From Streptomyces sp. CT34 (GTDB lineage: Bacteria; Actinomycetota; Actinomycetes; Streptomycetales; Streptomycetaceae): a DNA stretch of 39,883 nt. The number at the start of each line of letters is the position of its first letter. The stretch's first letter is position 1. Where the stretch lies: the NCBI RefSeq assembly GCF_000805335.1, contig NZ_KN708638.1:4326172-4366054 (forward strand), given 5' to 3'. Below the pieces are notes generated by a model, which was not told where the DNA came from, made no database searches, and worked only from the letters and a program-made list of their open reading frames with translations. This document shows, piece by piece, positions 16,967-24,741 of this stretch. A program made the position numbers and the translations under genes.

Positions 16967-17463
16967 CGCGTTATCGTGCCATCCACCCTGGCGGGCCCGC
17001 CCGTCCGCATGGGCTCCGGCCTGCGCGTACGCGACCGCGGGTACTTTTCGCGCGGAATATGGTTGATGTCGGCAAGGCCCGCAATGTCTGCTGTATCGCT
17101 GGTGCCGGCAATGTTGCCGATGGGGTGATGCCGGCGATTCGATACGTCTGGCGTAAAGGACGGGGAGACAAGTCACAGGCTCGGCTTACGGTGCTCTGAC
17201 GGGCGATGGGAAAAGCTGGGACGGAGACTCGGCTGTGCTGGTCGGAGCGCTGTTCCGGCGCCGCCGTGACGGGGAACCGGCCGGCGATCGGGGCCCGGCC
17301 CGGACCCCGGGTGCCGCTCCGCGCGCCGGGGCCGGGAGCGGCGGGGCGGGACGGCCGGGACGACCGGGACTCGCCCGGAGCGGCGGGATCCCGGATGCTG
17401 GAGACCGGGCTCCGTCCCCCGGGGCCGGCAAGGCCGTGAAGCAAGCTGACTGAGGAGAGAGCT
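16967..17463. other. Divergent promoter region between phosphodiesterase and HtrA genes
   Basis: These 497 bases separate divergent genes and should hold both promoters. I see a short palindrome (CGGCAA-TG-TTGCCG, 17106-17119) in a locally A+T-richer part. A plus-strand frame from GTG 17235 to 17453 ends just before the HtrA ribosome site but has poor codon bias, so I do not call it as a gene. Confidence 0.5.
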
Positions 17464-18999
17464 GTGAGCACCGAGAACGAGGGAGCCGGCGTCCCGTCGG
17501 AGGCCAAGCCGCCGACCGGGCCGCAGCCGGACAGCGCCCCCGCGTCCGCCTCCGGCGACCGGACTCAGGACACCCCGCCCGCCCCGGCCGCACCCCCCGC
17601 GGCGCCCCCGCCGCCGGACTTCGCCCCGCAGGCCGGTGGGCCCGAGGGCGCCGGTCCGGCCGACCAGGACCGTACGCAGCAGCTGCCGCCGACGCCCGCC
17701 GACGGGCCCCCGGCGCAGCCCCACCAGCCGCCGCAGCCGCCCAGCGCCCAGGGCTCGCCGCTGCCGCCGCCCCCCACCCCGTACGCCGCGGCCGGGCACG
17801 GTGCGGCGGGCGGCTGGGGAGCGCCCCCGCAGGGCGGCGACCCGTGGGCCGTGCCCGGCGGGTACCCGGCGGCCCCGAAGCGCAGCGGCGGCTTCGTCGC
17901 CGCCCTGCTGGTCGCGGCGCTGGTCGCGGGCGGTGTCGGCGGCGGCGTGGGCTACTGGGCCGCGGGCCGCAACGACAACGCCTCGACGACGGTCTCCGCG
18001 TCCGGCGACTCCGGGGCGCTGAACCGCAAGCCCACCTCCGTCTCCGGGATAGCGCAGCGGGCGCTGCCCAGCGTCGTCACCATCGAGGCGCAGGGCGCCG
18101 GCGGCGACGGCGGCACCGGCACCGGCTTCGTCTACGACAAGCAGGGCCACATCCTCACCAACAACCACGTCGTCGCCAGCGCGGCCGACGGCGGCCGGCT
18201 GACCGCGACGTTCTCCAACGGCAAGAAGTACGACGCCGAGGTCATCGGCCACGCCCAGGGCTACGACGTCGCCGTCATCAAGCTCAAGAACGCCTCGGGC
18301 GCCACGCTCAACCCGCTCCCGCTCGGCAAGTCCGCCAATGTGCAGGTCGGCGACGCCACGATCGCGATCGGCGCGCCGTTCGGTCTGTCCGGCACGGTCA
18401 CCACCGGCATCATCAGCGCCAAGGACCGTCCGGTGGCCTCCAGCGACGGCGGCGGCACCAGTGCCTCGTACATGAGCGCCCTCCAGACCGACGCCTCGAT
18501 AAACCCCGGGAACTCCGGCGGTCCGCTGCTGGACGCCGGTGGCAACGTCATCGGCATCAACTCCGCCATCCAGTCGGCCGGCAACGGCGGTGGCCTGGGC
18601 GGCGAATCCGGCCAGTCCGGCAGCATCGGCCTGGGCTTCGCGATCCCCATCGACCAGGCGAAGCGGGTCGCCCAGGACCTGATCAGGACGGGCCGGCCGG
18701 TCTATCCGCAGATAGGTGTTCAGGTCGGCATGAAGGAGAGCGGCGACGGCGCGACCATCGCCCAGACCGGCAACAACGGCTCCCCTTCGGTCACCCCGAA
18801 CGGCCCGGCCGCCAAGGCGGGGCTCCAGCCGGGCGACACCATCACCAAGCTCGACAGCACCGTCATCGACAGCGGCCCGACCCTCATCAGCGAGATCTGG
18901 CAGCACAAGCCCGGCGACCACATCACCCTCACCTACAAGCGCGGCGGCAAGGAGCACACCACCCAGGTCACCCTGGGGCAGCGCACGGGCGACAAGTGA
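17464..18999 (+). CDS. HtrA/DegP-type membrane-anchored serine protease with PDZ domain
   Basis: The 511-residue protein has a Pro/Ala-rich cytoplasmic N-terminus (1-139), one membrane helix (about 143-165), a trypsin-like domain and a C-terminal PDZ domain (about 400-505). The catalytic triad is visible: His235 (TNNHVVA), Asp268 (GYDVAVIKL) and Ser351 (NPGNSGGPL). The PDZ region includes GPAAKAGLQPGDTITKLDS. HtrA proteases degrade or process misfolded envelope proteins outside the membrane; a long Gly/Ser-rich loop after Ser351 is typical for actinomycetes. The GTG at 17464 follows GAGGAGAGAGCT, a strong ribosome site. The gene is monocistronic, with tRNA-Ser 43 bp downstream. Confidence 0.93.
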   Translation: MSTENEGAGVPSEAKPPTGPQPDSAPASASGDRTQDTPPAPAAPPAAPPPPDFAPQAGGPEGAGPADQDRTQQLPPTPADGPPAQPHQPPQPPSAQGSPLPPPPTPYAAAGHGAAGGWGAPPQGGDPWAVPGGYPAAPKRSGGFVAALLVAALVAGGVGGGVGYWAAGRNDNASTTVSASGDSGALNRKPTSVSGIAQRALPSVVTIEAQGAGGDGGTGTGFVYDKQGHILTNNHVVASAADGGRLTATFSNGKKYDAEVIGHAQGYDVAVIKLKNASGATLNPLPLGKSANVQVGDATIAIGAPFGLSGTVTTGIISAKDRPVASSDGGGTSASYMSALQTDASINPGNSGGPLLDAGGNVIGINSAIQSAGNGGGLGGESGQSGSIGLGFAIPIDQAKRVAQDLIRTGRPVYPQIGVQVGMKESGDGATIAQTGNNGSPSVTPNGPAAKAGLQPGDTITKLDSTVIDSGPTLISEIWQHKPGDHITLTYKRGGKEHTTQVTLGQRTGDK

Positions 19000-19042
19000 C
19001 GCGCTAGTCTGATCCCCGCGGCACCGCACTCCGGTGCCGCGG

Positions 19043-19129
19043 GGAGGCTTGCCCGAGCGGCCTAAGGGAACAGTCTTGAAAACTGTCGTGGCGGCGACGC
19101 CACCGTGGGTTCAAATCCCACAGCCTCCG
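19043..19129 (+). tRNA. tRNA-Ser (anticodon TGA)
   Basis: An 87-base class II tRNA: acceptor GGAGGCT (19043-19049) pairs with AGCCTCC (19122-19128) and discriminator G. The anticodon arm ACAGT-CTTGAAA-ACTGT gives anticodon TGA, reading UCA/UCG-type serine codons. A long variable arm and the T-arm GTGGG-TTCAAAT-CCCAC are present. CCA is not encoded. Confidence 0.96.
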
Positions 19130-19138
19130 CAGGTAGTT

Positions 19139-19194
19139 GGCCCCTGACCGGGAACTCCCGGTCGGGGGCCGCTTCCTTTTCTGCTTCCTTTTCT
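19139..19194 (+). terminator. Terminator after tRNA-Ser
   Basis: GGCCCCTGACCGGG (19139-19152) and CCCGGTCGGGGGCC (19157-19170) form a 14-bp stem with one U-G wobble and a four-base loop. A T-rich tract made of two GCTTCCTTTTCT copies follows. It begins ten bases after the tRNA 3' end. Confidence 0.9.
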
Positions 19195-19242
19195 GATCGC
19201 CCTGCATCGGTGCCGGTTCTGATCGCCCCGCATCGGTGCCGG
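19171..19242. repeat. Two nested tandem duplications 3' of tRNA-Ser
   Basis: GCTTCCTTTTCT occurs twice in tandem (19171-19182, 19183-19194). It is followed by a 26-bp unit starting TGATCGCCC (19194-19219) that is repeated with one mismatch over at least 23 bp (19220-19242). The block sits between the tRNA terminator and the low-G+C islet. Confidence 0.85.
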
Positions 19243-19312
19243 ACAGGGCGGCAAGGGACTCGTAGGCGGACGACCGGGGTCAGCACCTCGGGCCGGCCCG
19301 GGGGGTCTTGGG

Positions 19313-20452
19313 TCAGCCGCTCTTCCGCGCCGCCTTGTACATGAGGTGGCTGCCGGGGGCGACGGTGAAAGAGAGGTCGCCGGTCTTGAGGCTGGTCTCG
19401 CCGGACCACAGATCGCGGAAGAGGAACTTCTCACCGGTGAGGCCGACATATTTCGCCCGGAAGCGAATTTCGCCGTGGCCGGTTCCCCTGTTGACCAGGA
19501 CCAGGGCGATGGAGCCGTCGGACAGGGGCTTGTGCCATACGTCCCGGCCGTCGGTGGACGAAAGACGACGCCCCTGGGTGCCCGCCCAGTTCTGGTTCAC
19601 CGCGATCACGTCGCGGTTGGTCAGGATGCGCTTGGTGACGTCGCTCATTTTGGAGAGGTCGTTTCCCGCCATCAGCGGTGCGTTCAGAATCGCCCACATG
19701 GCGAAGTGTGCTCGGTCCTGGTCATCGGGCATCCCGTTCCCGACTTCCAGCATGTCCGGGTCGTTCCAGGCACCGGGGCGCGAGTACGTGTAGAGGCCGG
19801 CCTGGCTGTCGATGATCTGGGAGATCGAGGGCCAGGAAGGACTGATGTCCGGGGTGGTCCGCCACATATTCGCGCCTGCGCTGTACATCCAGCCGTTCTG
19901 CGGGAGTTCCTTACCGTACTCCGAAATGCTGTAGAGAATGGGCCGCCCTGTCTTCTTCAGCGCTTCTTTCATCTTGGTGAAGGCGGTCTTTTCGGTCAGC
20001 CCTGGAATCTGTTTGTCAGCCTCGCACCAGTCGTACTTGAGGAGGTCCACTCCCCATGAAGCCCAGGTTTGGGCATCCAGTTCTTCATGGGTGTGGCTGC
20101 CCAGACCTTTTCCGGGATATCCGTTGTAGATCATGGCGCAGGTCTTGGTTCCCGGAGTTCCGTAGATGCCGAATTTGAGCTTTTTGCTGTGGACGTAGTC
20201 GGCCAACGCCTTGATTCCGCCGGGGAAACGGTCGTGGTGCGCCTGAAGGCGTCCGTTCGCATCCCGCTGGGGTGCCTGCCATCCGTCATCGAGCACGATG
20301 TACCGGTATCCGGCGTCGCGCATGCCGCTTTTGACCATGGCGTCCGCAGCGGCCTTGACGTCTTCCTCGGTGATTTTGCACTGGAAGGTGTTCCAACTGT
20401 TCCAGCCCATGGGCGGGGTGGCGGCCAGTGGGACGGGGGGAGTGTCGGGCAT
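19313..20452 (-). CDS. GH27 alpha-galactosidase-like enzyme without signal peptide
   Basis: The 379-residue protein is a glycoside hydrolase family 27 catalytic domain starting at PPMGWNSWN (13-21) and ending in the C-terminal beta domain. The nucleophile is Asp141 (LLKYDWC) and the acid/base is Asp202 (RTTPDI); DDGW and GAWNDPDML are also present. It would hydrolyse terminal alpha-galactosides. Unlike most Streptomyces GH27 enzymes it shows no signal peptide or carbohydrate-binding module, so it is probably intracellular. The ATG at 20452 is used; an upstream in-frame TTG at 20485 is weaker. G+C and codon bias are clearly lower than in neighbours, suggesting transfer, and it probably shares a transcript with the hemopexin-repeat gene. 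Confidence 0.9.
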   Translation of the reverse strand: MPDTPPVPLAATPPMGWNSWNTFQCKITEEDVKAAADAMVKSGMRDAGYRYIVLDDGWQAPQRDANGRLQAHHDRFPGGIKALADYVHSKKLKFGIYGTPGTKTCAMIYNGYPGKGLGSHTHEELDAQTWASWGVDLLKYDWCEADKQIPGLTEKTAFTKMKEALKKTGRPILYSISEYGKELPQNGWMYSAGANMWRTTPDISPSWPSISQIIDSQAGLYTYSRPGAWNDPDMLEVGNGMPDDQDRAHFAMWAILNAPLMAGNDLSKMSDVTKRILTNRDVIAVNQNWAGTQGRRLSSTDGRDVWHKPLSDGSIALVLVNRGTGHGEIRFRAKYVGLTGEKFLFRDLWSGETSLKTGDLSFTVAPGSHLMYKAARKSG

Positions 20453-20547
20453 CGCGATGGGTTCCCCACTAGGAGTGCGGTGCAAGGACTGGCTGACGCG
20501 GAACGTCGAAGTCCCGCGTCAGCCGCATGGAAACCCCGAGGCGGTGT

Positions 20548-20880
20548 CTAGGCGTAGACGCCCTGGAGGAAGTCCTTGAGGAAAGGCCACTTGTCGGTCA
20601 CGCTGCTGGGACCGTCCAGGATCTTCTTGTCGGTGAAGACGACCCGCTCATTGCCCTTGATGAACGTGTAGTGCCAGCCGTCGTCCTGTCCGACGACCGC
20701 TGCGGCGTCGATGTTGGATTGAAAACGATTGGGAAGGAAGGACCATTTTCTTGCGATGCTCCCCGGACCGTCCTTGATTCCCTCGTCCGTGAAGACAACG
20801 TACTCGTCACCGGCCAGTGCCAGGTGCTTCCAGCGTCCGTCCTCCATGACAGCGGTCAGTGCCTGGATATTCCGTGCCAT
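20548..20880 (-). CDS. Small hemopexin-repeat protein (two repeats)
   Basis: The 110-residue protein consists of two similar repeats, about residues 8-54 and 56-104. Each has a pattern like DGRW or DDGW, then a KG/AGDE turn, VVFTD, a DGP-S segment and KW-FL (ARKWSFL, TDKWPFL). This resembles hemopexin-type beta-propeller blades, which normally occur in sets of four, so the protein would supply half a propeller per chain. There is no signal peptide or cysteine. The ATG at 20880 follows AAAGGAGATGGC, a strong ribosome site. It lies 95 bp upstream of the GH27 gene on the same strand and shares its low G+C. Function is unknown; sugar or metal binding is speculation. Confidence 0.8.
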   Translation of the reverse strand: MARNIQALTAVMEDGRWKHLALAGDEYVVFTDEGIKDGPGSIARKWSFLPNRFQSNIDAAAVVGQDDGWHYTFIKGNERVVFTDKKILDGPSSVTDKWPFLKDFLQGVYA

Positions 20881-21090
20881 GCCATCTCCTTTGTCGCGGT
20901 CTGCGGTTGGGATCGGCGCGTCCCGAAACGGGTGAGCGCCGTCCCATTGATTACCACTTGGACGTCGGCGCATATCACAGCGGAACATTCCAAAACAACA
21001 TTCACTCAAGCGCCCGCCGCCTGCTGCGCAAAGGCCGGGAATGCGGTAAGGCGTCCAGGAACGCCTTTCGTTGGTCGTGCGGCCCGCGGG

Positions 21091-21489
21091 TTACGGGGCG
21101 CTCTCGTCCTGCTGCGCCTGCTGCCCCTGCTGCTCCTGGGGCGCGGGATCGTCGGCGTCGTGGAGGTGCTTGAGGGCGGCGCGGGCGTTGGGGGCGTCGT
21201 CGCAGGTGGTCCAGAACTCGTGGCTGACCACGCGTTCCGACAGGTCGAGTTGGCGGGCGCGCAACGCGTCGACCTCGGCCCGCTCCGCGTCGCTCCAGCC
21301 GGGGGAATCGGCCCGCTCGGTCTCGTGGAAGTGACCGTTGTCCTTGGTGTGGGTCCAGCCGGGCAGCGGTACGACCGACCACGGCAGCCGCTTGTAGAGG
21401 GCGGCGAGCGCGGCCTGGACCTGGTGCAGCTCCAACTGGGCCGCCCGCAGGTCCTGGGGGAAGCCATAGGTCTTCTGCTTGTCAGCCAC
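21091..21489 (-). CDS. Conserved hypothetical protein of Streptomyces
   Basis: The 132-residue product begins VADKQKTYGFPQDLRAAQ and is mostly helical, with charged heptad-like stretches (AAQLELHQVQAALAALYKRL), a central Trp/Pro-containing segment (LPWSVVPLPGW) and a Gln-rich tail. It resembles a small conserved actinomycete protein of unknown role that I recognise only by its N-terminal pattern. The GTG at 21489 is used although its ribosome site is weak; the frame is open upstream to 21603, where the sequence becomes low-complexity. There are no membrane segments. Confidence 0.72.
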   Translation of the reverse strand: MADKQKTYGFPQDLRAAQLELHQVQAALAALYKRLPWSVVPLPGWTHTKDNGHFHETERADSPGWSDAERAEVDALRARQLDLSERVVSHEFWTTCDDAPNARAALKHLHDADDPAPQEQQGQQAQQDESAP

Positions 21490-21811
21490 AGTCGAAGGAT
21501 ACCGCTCAGTCGTTCGAATCTTGGGAGGTGGCGGGGTGGGTCGCCCCGGGCCGGCCTCTCTCCCGGATTCGCTTCTCTCCGTTCTCTCCGTGTCGCTGCT
21601 CACCGGGCTCTCGGCGTAGGGCGGTGACTGCGGATTGCCGGGCGATACCGTGTGGGGAGCGGTATCGCCAGGGAGGCGATGCGATACGGGTCGAGGGTCG
21701 GGCCGCGGGCGGCGTCGGTGTTCTGCCGGCGCGGTGGTGCGGAGACGGGGAGTGCCGGCAGTGGGTTCGCGGAGGTCCGGGATACGGGGCGGGGCCCGGG
21801 ACGGAGCGGTG

Positions 21812-22309
21812 GTGATACGGCGGGGCGAGGAGCGGGACGCCGGGCGACTGACGCGGATGGTGCGTAGGTCGGGGGCGTACGAGGGGCCTTATGCGGCGAT
21901 GGTGGACGGGTATCGGGTGGGGCCCGACTACATCTCCGCGCACCGGGTTTTCGTGGCCGCCGAGGGTGAGTGCGGCGACGGCGAGGTGCTGGGTTTCTAT
22001 GCGTTGATGGTGGATCCGGTGGGGCCCGCGGAGCTGGATCTGCTCTTCGTGGCGGACCGGGCGCAGGGGCGGGGGATCGGCCGGCTGCTGATCGAGCATC
22101 TGCGGGGCGAGGCGCGGCGGGCCGGTGCCGGCCGGGTGCGGATCGTTTCGCATCCGCCGGCCGAGGGCTTCTACCGGAGCGTGGGGGCGCGGCGTATCGG
22201 GACGGTGCCGGCGAATCCGCCGGCGGTGGCCTGGGACCGGCCGGAGCTTTCGCTCCCGGTGGGGCCGGAGATCCCGGTGGAGTTGGTGCTCTCGGTGGAG
22301 CCGGCCTGA
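21812..22309 (+). CDS. GNAT family N-acetyltransferase
   Basis: The 165-residue protein is a single GNAT domain. The acetyl-CoA pyrophosphate loop is RAQGRGIGRLL after strand LDLLFVADR, and the C-terminal part ends in FYRSVGARRIG as in typical members. The substrate is not readable. The GTG at 21812 has GGAG five bases upstream; the frame continues upstream but that part is Arg/Gly low-complexity and not GNAT-like. The stop codon (22307-22309) lies inside the first unit of a tandem repeat array that fills the gap to the methyltransferase gene, which is on the same strand. Confidence 0.88.
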   Translation: MIRRGEERDAGRLTRMVRRSGAYEGPYAAMVDGYRVGPDYISAHRVFVAAEGECGDGEVLGFYALMVDPVGPAELDLLFVADRAQGRGIGRLLIEHLRGEARRAGAGRVRIVSHPPAEGFYRSVGARRIGTVPANPPAVAWDRPELSLPVGPEIPVELVLSVEPA

Positions 22310-22377
22310 GCGGTGGAGCCGGCCCGAACGGTGGCTGATCCGGACGACCGGAGCGGTGGCTGATCCCGAGACCGGAG
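22293..22377. repeat. Tandem repeat array across the GNAT stop codon
   Basis: Four consecutive units all begin CGGTGG: 22293-22310 and 22311-22328 (18 bp, near identical), then 22329-22353 and 22354-22377 (25 and 24 bp, near identical to each other). The first unit contains the TGA of the acetyltransferase gene. It may influence spacing or read-through into the downstream methyltransferase gene. Confidence 0.8.
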
Positions 22378-22426
22378 CGCGCTCCGCGCAATTCGCTGGC
22401 GATGCGGTCGTTCTGCGGGGGATCGT

Positions 22427-23197
22427 ATGGGTATGGCGCGATCGTTCGAGGACTTGGTGGCGGAGGCCGATGCGGTTTCGGTGGCGGGCTGGGACTTTTC
22501 CTGGCTGGCGGGGCGGGCCACGGAGCAGCGGCCTTCGTGGGGCTATCAGCGGCAGTTGGGGGAGCGGCTGGCGCGGGCGTCCGCCGCGCTCGACATTCAG
22601 ACCGGGGGCGGCGAAGTGCTCGCCGGGGCGGGCGCGTTCCCGCGGCTGATGGCGGCCACGGAGTCCTGGCCGCCGAACATCGCCAAGGCGACGGCGCTGC
22701 TGCATCCGCTGGGCGCGGTGGTGGTGGCCGATGAGGACGAGCCGCCGCTGCCGTTCGGGGACGCGGCGTTCGATCTGGTCACCAGCCGTCATCCGGTGAC
22801 CGTGTGGTGGGACGAGATCGCCCGGGTGCTGCGGCCGGGCGGTACGTATTTCTCCCAACAGGTGGGCCCGGACAGCGTGTTCGAGCTGGTGGAGTACTTC
22901 CTGGGGCCGCAGCCGGAAGAGGTGCGCCGGGCCCGGCACCCCGACAGTGCGCGGCGGGATGCGCAGGCGGCGGGGCTGGACGTGGTCGATGTGCAGGCGG
23001 AGTCGCTGCGGACCGAGTTCTTCGACATCGGGGCGGTGGTCTATTTCCTGCGGAAGGTGGTGTGGATGGTGCCGGGGTTCACGGTCGACCGGTACCGCGA
23101 CCGGCTGCGGGAGTTGGACGCCCGGATCCGGCGCGAGGGCGCCTTCGTGGCGCATACGACGCGGTTTCTGATCGAGGCGCGGAAGCCGGCAGCGTAA
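22427..23197 (+). CDS. Class I SAM-dependent methyltransferase
   Basis: The 256-residue protein has a methyltransferase fold. The SAM motif I is LDIQTGGGEVL (about 55-65), the acidic motif follows near VVVADEDEPPLPF, motif IV is FDLVTSRHPV and the post-motif is EIARVLRPGGTYFSQQVG. A Trp-rich N-terminal helix (AGWDFSWLAGR) precedes the fold. The substrate is unknown, probably a small molecule. The ATG at 22427 follows GGGGGA; a second ATG at 22433 is possible. It may be co-transcribed with the GNAT gene 117 bp upstream. Three 14-bp repeats begin directly at its stop codon. Confidence 0.87.
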   Translation: MGMARSFEDLVAEADAVSVAGWDFSWLAGRATEQRPSWGYQRQLGERLARASAALDIQTGGGEVLAGAGAFPRLMAATESWPPNIAKATALLHPLGAVVVADEDEPPLPFGDAAFDLVTSRHPVTVWWDEIARVLRPGGTYFSQQVGPDSVFELVEYFLGPQPEEVRRARHPDSARRDAQAAGLDVVDVQAESLRTEFFDIGAVVYFLRKVVWMVPGFTVDRYRDRLRELDARIRREGAFVAHTTRFLIEARKPAA

Positions 23198-23239
23198 GGG
23201 GAGAGCGCACAGGGGAGAGCGCACAGGGGAGAGCGCACG
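23198..23239. repeat. Three 14-bp tandem repeats after the methyltransferase stop
   Basis: GGGGAGAGCGCACA is repeated head to tail at 23198-23211, 23212-23225 and 23226-23239 (last base differs). The array starts on the base after the TAA and lies between two convergent genes. Confidence 0.88.
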
Positions 23240-23268
23240 CGGGTCGCCAACGTCCCCCAGCAGCACGC

Positions 23269-24270
23269 CTAATGCCGCGCCGCCGATGCCAGGGTCGCGC
23301 GGGCCTCGTCCGCCGGTAGTCCGGTGTGGAGGGCCGCGGCGAGCAGCCGTTCGGCGAGTTCCGGGCCGAGTCCGGACTCCCAGGCGCGGCAAGCGGCCCA
23401 GAAGAGGCGGGCGTTGCGCTGCCCCCTGGGGGAGGCGCGGACGAAGCGTACGAGGGCGGCGGCCTGCTGCGGGCTCGTGCCGGTGTCGGTGTCGGGGTCC
23501 GCGTACGGGTCGGGGTGCGGGGGTGTGCGGCGGGCGGCGCCGGGCGGGGGCGTGAGCAGGGCGAGCAGCGCCCGCGGTGCGGGGGCGGGGCGGCGCGGCG
23601 TCCCCGGGGCGAGTACATACCGCCCGCGGGTGGTCAGCGAGCCGGGTCCGACCAGATAGCCGCCGGTGCCGCGGATGTCGATGCCCGGGGCGAGCCGCCC
23701 GGCGGAGTTGCCGACGGGCGGCACCGGCGGGCCGGTGAACCAGAGGTGCCGGCCGCCGCTCGGGGTCAGGACGGTGACGGTCGGCGGGAGCGGGAAGCCG
23801 TGCGCCTCGGCGACGAAGCGGAGGGCGGTGCGGCCGTCGGCGCCGTTCTTGGTGTCGAGGTCGACGCCGATGAGGTGGTGCGGGGGCCGGCCGCAGGCGA
23901 TGCCGTAGCCGGTGGCCCAGGGGGCGGCGGCGAACATCCGGCGGACGGTGAGCGGATCGGTGCTCGCGTCGTGCACGCCGTGTCCGAGCCGGCCGCAGGC
24001 GCCGCGGCAGGGCGGGGTGCCGGGACGGTCGTGGCCGTCGCGGTGCGGGGACCGGATGGCGGGGAGCTTGGTGCGGGTCAGCGGGATGACGGCGTAGCCG
24101 CGCTCGGCGGCCAGAAGGGCGTGCGCGAGGGCGGTGCGGTGCGCGTCCGCCGGCCCGATGGCGGGGGTGCCGCCGGGGGTGGGCCGGAGGCCGGCGGGGA
24201 GGTCTTCCGGAATCTCGGCCGCGGCCGGTGTTCCGGTGCTCGGTGCGGTATGGCGTCGGGGCATGGCCAT
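23269..24270 (-). CDS. Bifunctional DNA primase/polymerase (Prim-Pol domain) protein
   Basis: The 333-residue protein has an N-terminal Prim-Pol domain of the archaeo-eukaryotic primase superfamily. The catalytic motifs are intact: DLD (Asp137, Asp139), SGGRH (His175) and Asp198 (GIDIRGTGGYLVGPGS). The C-terminal 90 residues are Pro-rich and then helical (RFVRASPRGQRNARLFWAACRAWE). Such proteins can start or extend DNA strands, sometimes in damage tolerance; in Streptomyces the role is not established. No helicase domain follows. ATG at 24270 is used, with ATG 24264 as alternative; both lack a strong ribosome site. A LexA-like box lies 11 bp upstream (24281-24296), suggesting damage control. 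Confidence 0.85.
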   Translation of the reverse strand: MAMPRRHTAPSTGTPAAAEIPEDLPAGLRPTPGGTPAIGPADAHRTALAHALLAAERGYAVIPLTRTKLPAIRSPHRDGHDRPGTPPCRGACGRLGHGVHDASTDPLTVRRMFAAAPWATGYGIACGRPPHHLIGVDLDTKNGADGRTALRFVAEAHGFPLPPTVTVLTPSGGRHLWFTGPPVPPVGNSAGRLAPGIDIRGTGGYLVGPGSLTTRGRYVLAPGTPRRPAPAPRALLALLTPPPGAARRTPPHPDPYADPDTDTGTSPQQAAALVRFVRASPRGQRNARLFWAACRAWESGLGPELAERLLAAALHTGLPADEARATLASAARH

Positions 24271-24280
24271 GCAGCTATTT

Positions 24281-24296
24281 TCGTACGAATGTTCGA
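24281..24296 (-). promoter_or_regulatory. LexA (SOS) box-like palindrome upstream of Prim-Pol gene
   Basis: Read on the minus strand the site is TCGAAC-ATTC-GTACGA, which differs from the actinobacterial SOS box TCGAAC-N4-GTTCGA at one position. It ends 11 bases before the ATG at 24270, in a locally A+T-rich leader. LexA binding there would block transcription or elongation into the gene. Confidence 0.6.
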
Positions 24297-24741
24297 TGAA
24301 GGGAAGGGGTGATCGGGGGGCGTGTGGGGTGATCGGGGAGTGCGCCGGGGGGTCGGAGAGCCGGGGGGCGTGCTGTTCCCTTGGGGCGGGCGGCCGGTAG
24401 TGGGTCGCGAGGGCATCCAGAGGGTGCAAGTGGAGGTGTCGGGGTTTACCCGGTGTTCCTCATGCTTGCGAGGGAATCGCCCGTTGCCAGTGGGTTCGCT
24501 GGGGATTCGGTGGGCAATCCTGAGGTCGCGACGTCGAGGCAGGCACCGCGGTGGTCGGCCAACTACCCGGTGGGCAAACGGAGTTCAAGCTGCAGGGGTG
24601 GGTCGTGGCCCGGTTTCCGGGGCGCGGTCCGCGAGGTCGGATCCAGGTTCCGGCGCACGGTCCCGCGGCCGGATCCGGTTACCAGAACCAGCAGTTCAGA
24701 GAGTTCAGAGCCAGAGATTGCGTTCCGTAGGAGGAAGAGAC
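24297..24741. other. Intergenic region between divergent Prim-Pol and secreted-protein genes
   Basis: No gene is visible. The region should contain both divergent promoters. A nine-base direct repeat AGTTCAGAG (24693-24701, 24702-24710) lies just upstream of the ribosome site of the secreted-protein gene. Composition is moderately lower in G+C than the genes. Confidence 0.5.

Noticed and set aside
17235..17453. A 72-codon plus-strand frame just before the HtrA gene
   Set aside because: Third-position G+C is low for this genome and the sequence is Gly/Arg/Pro low-complexity without a clear ribosome site.
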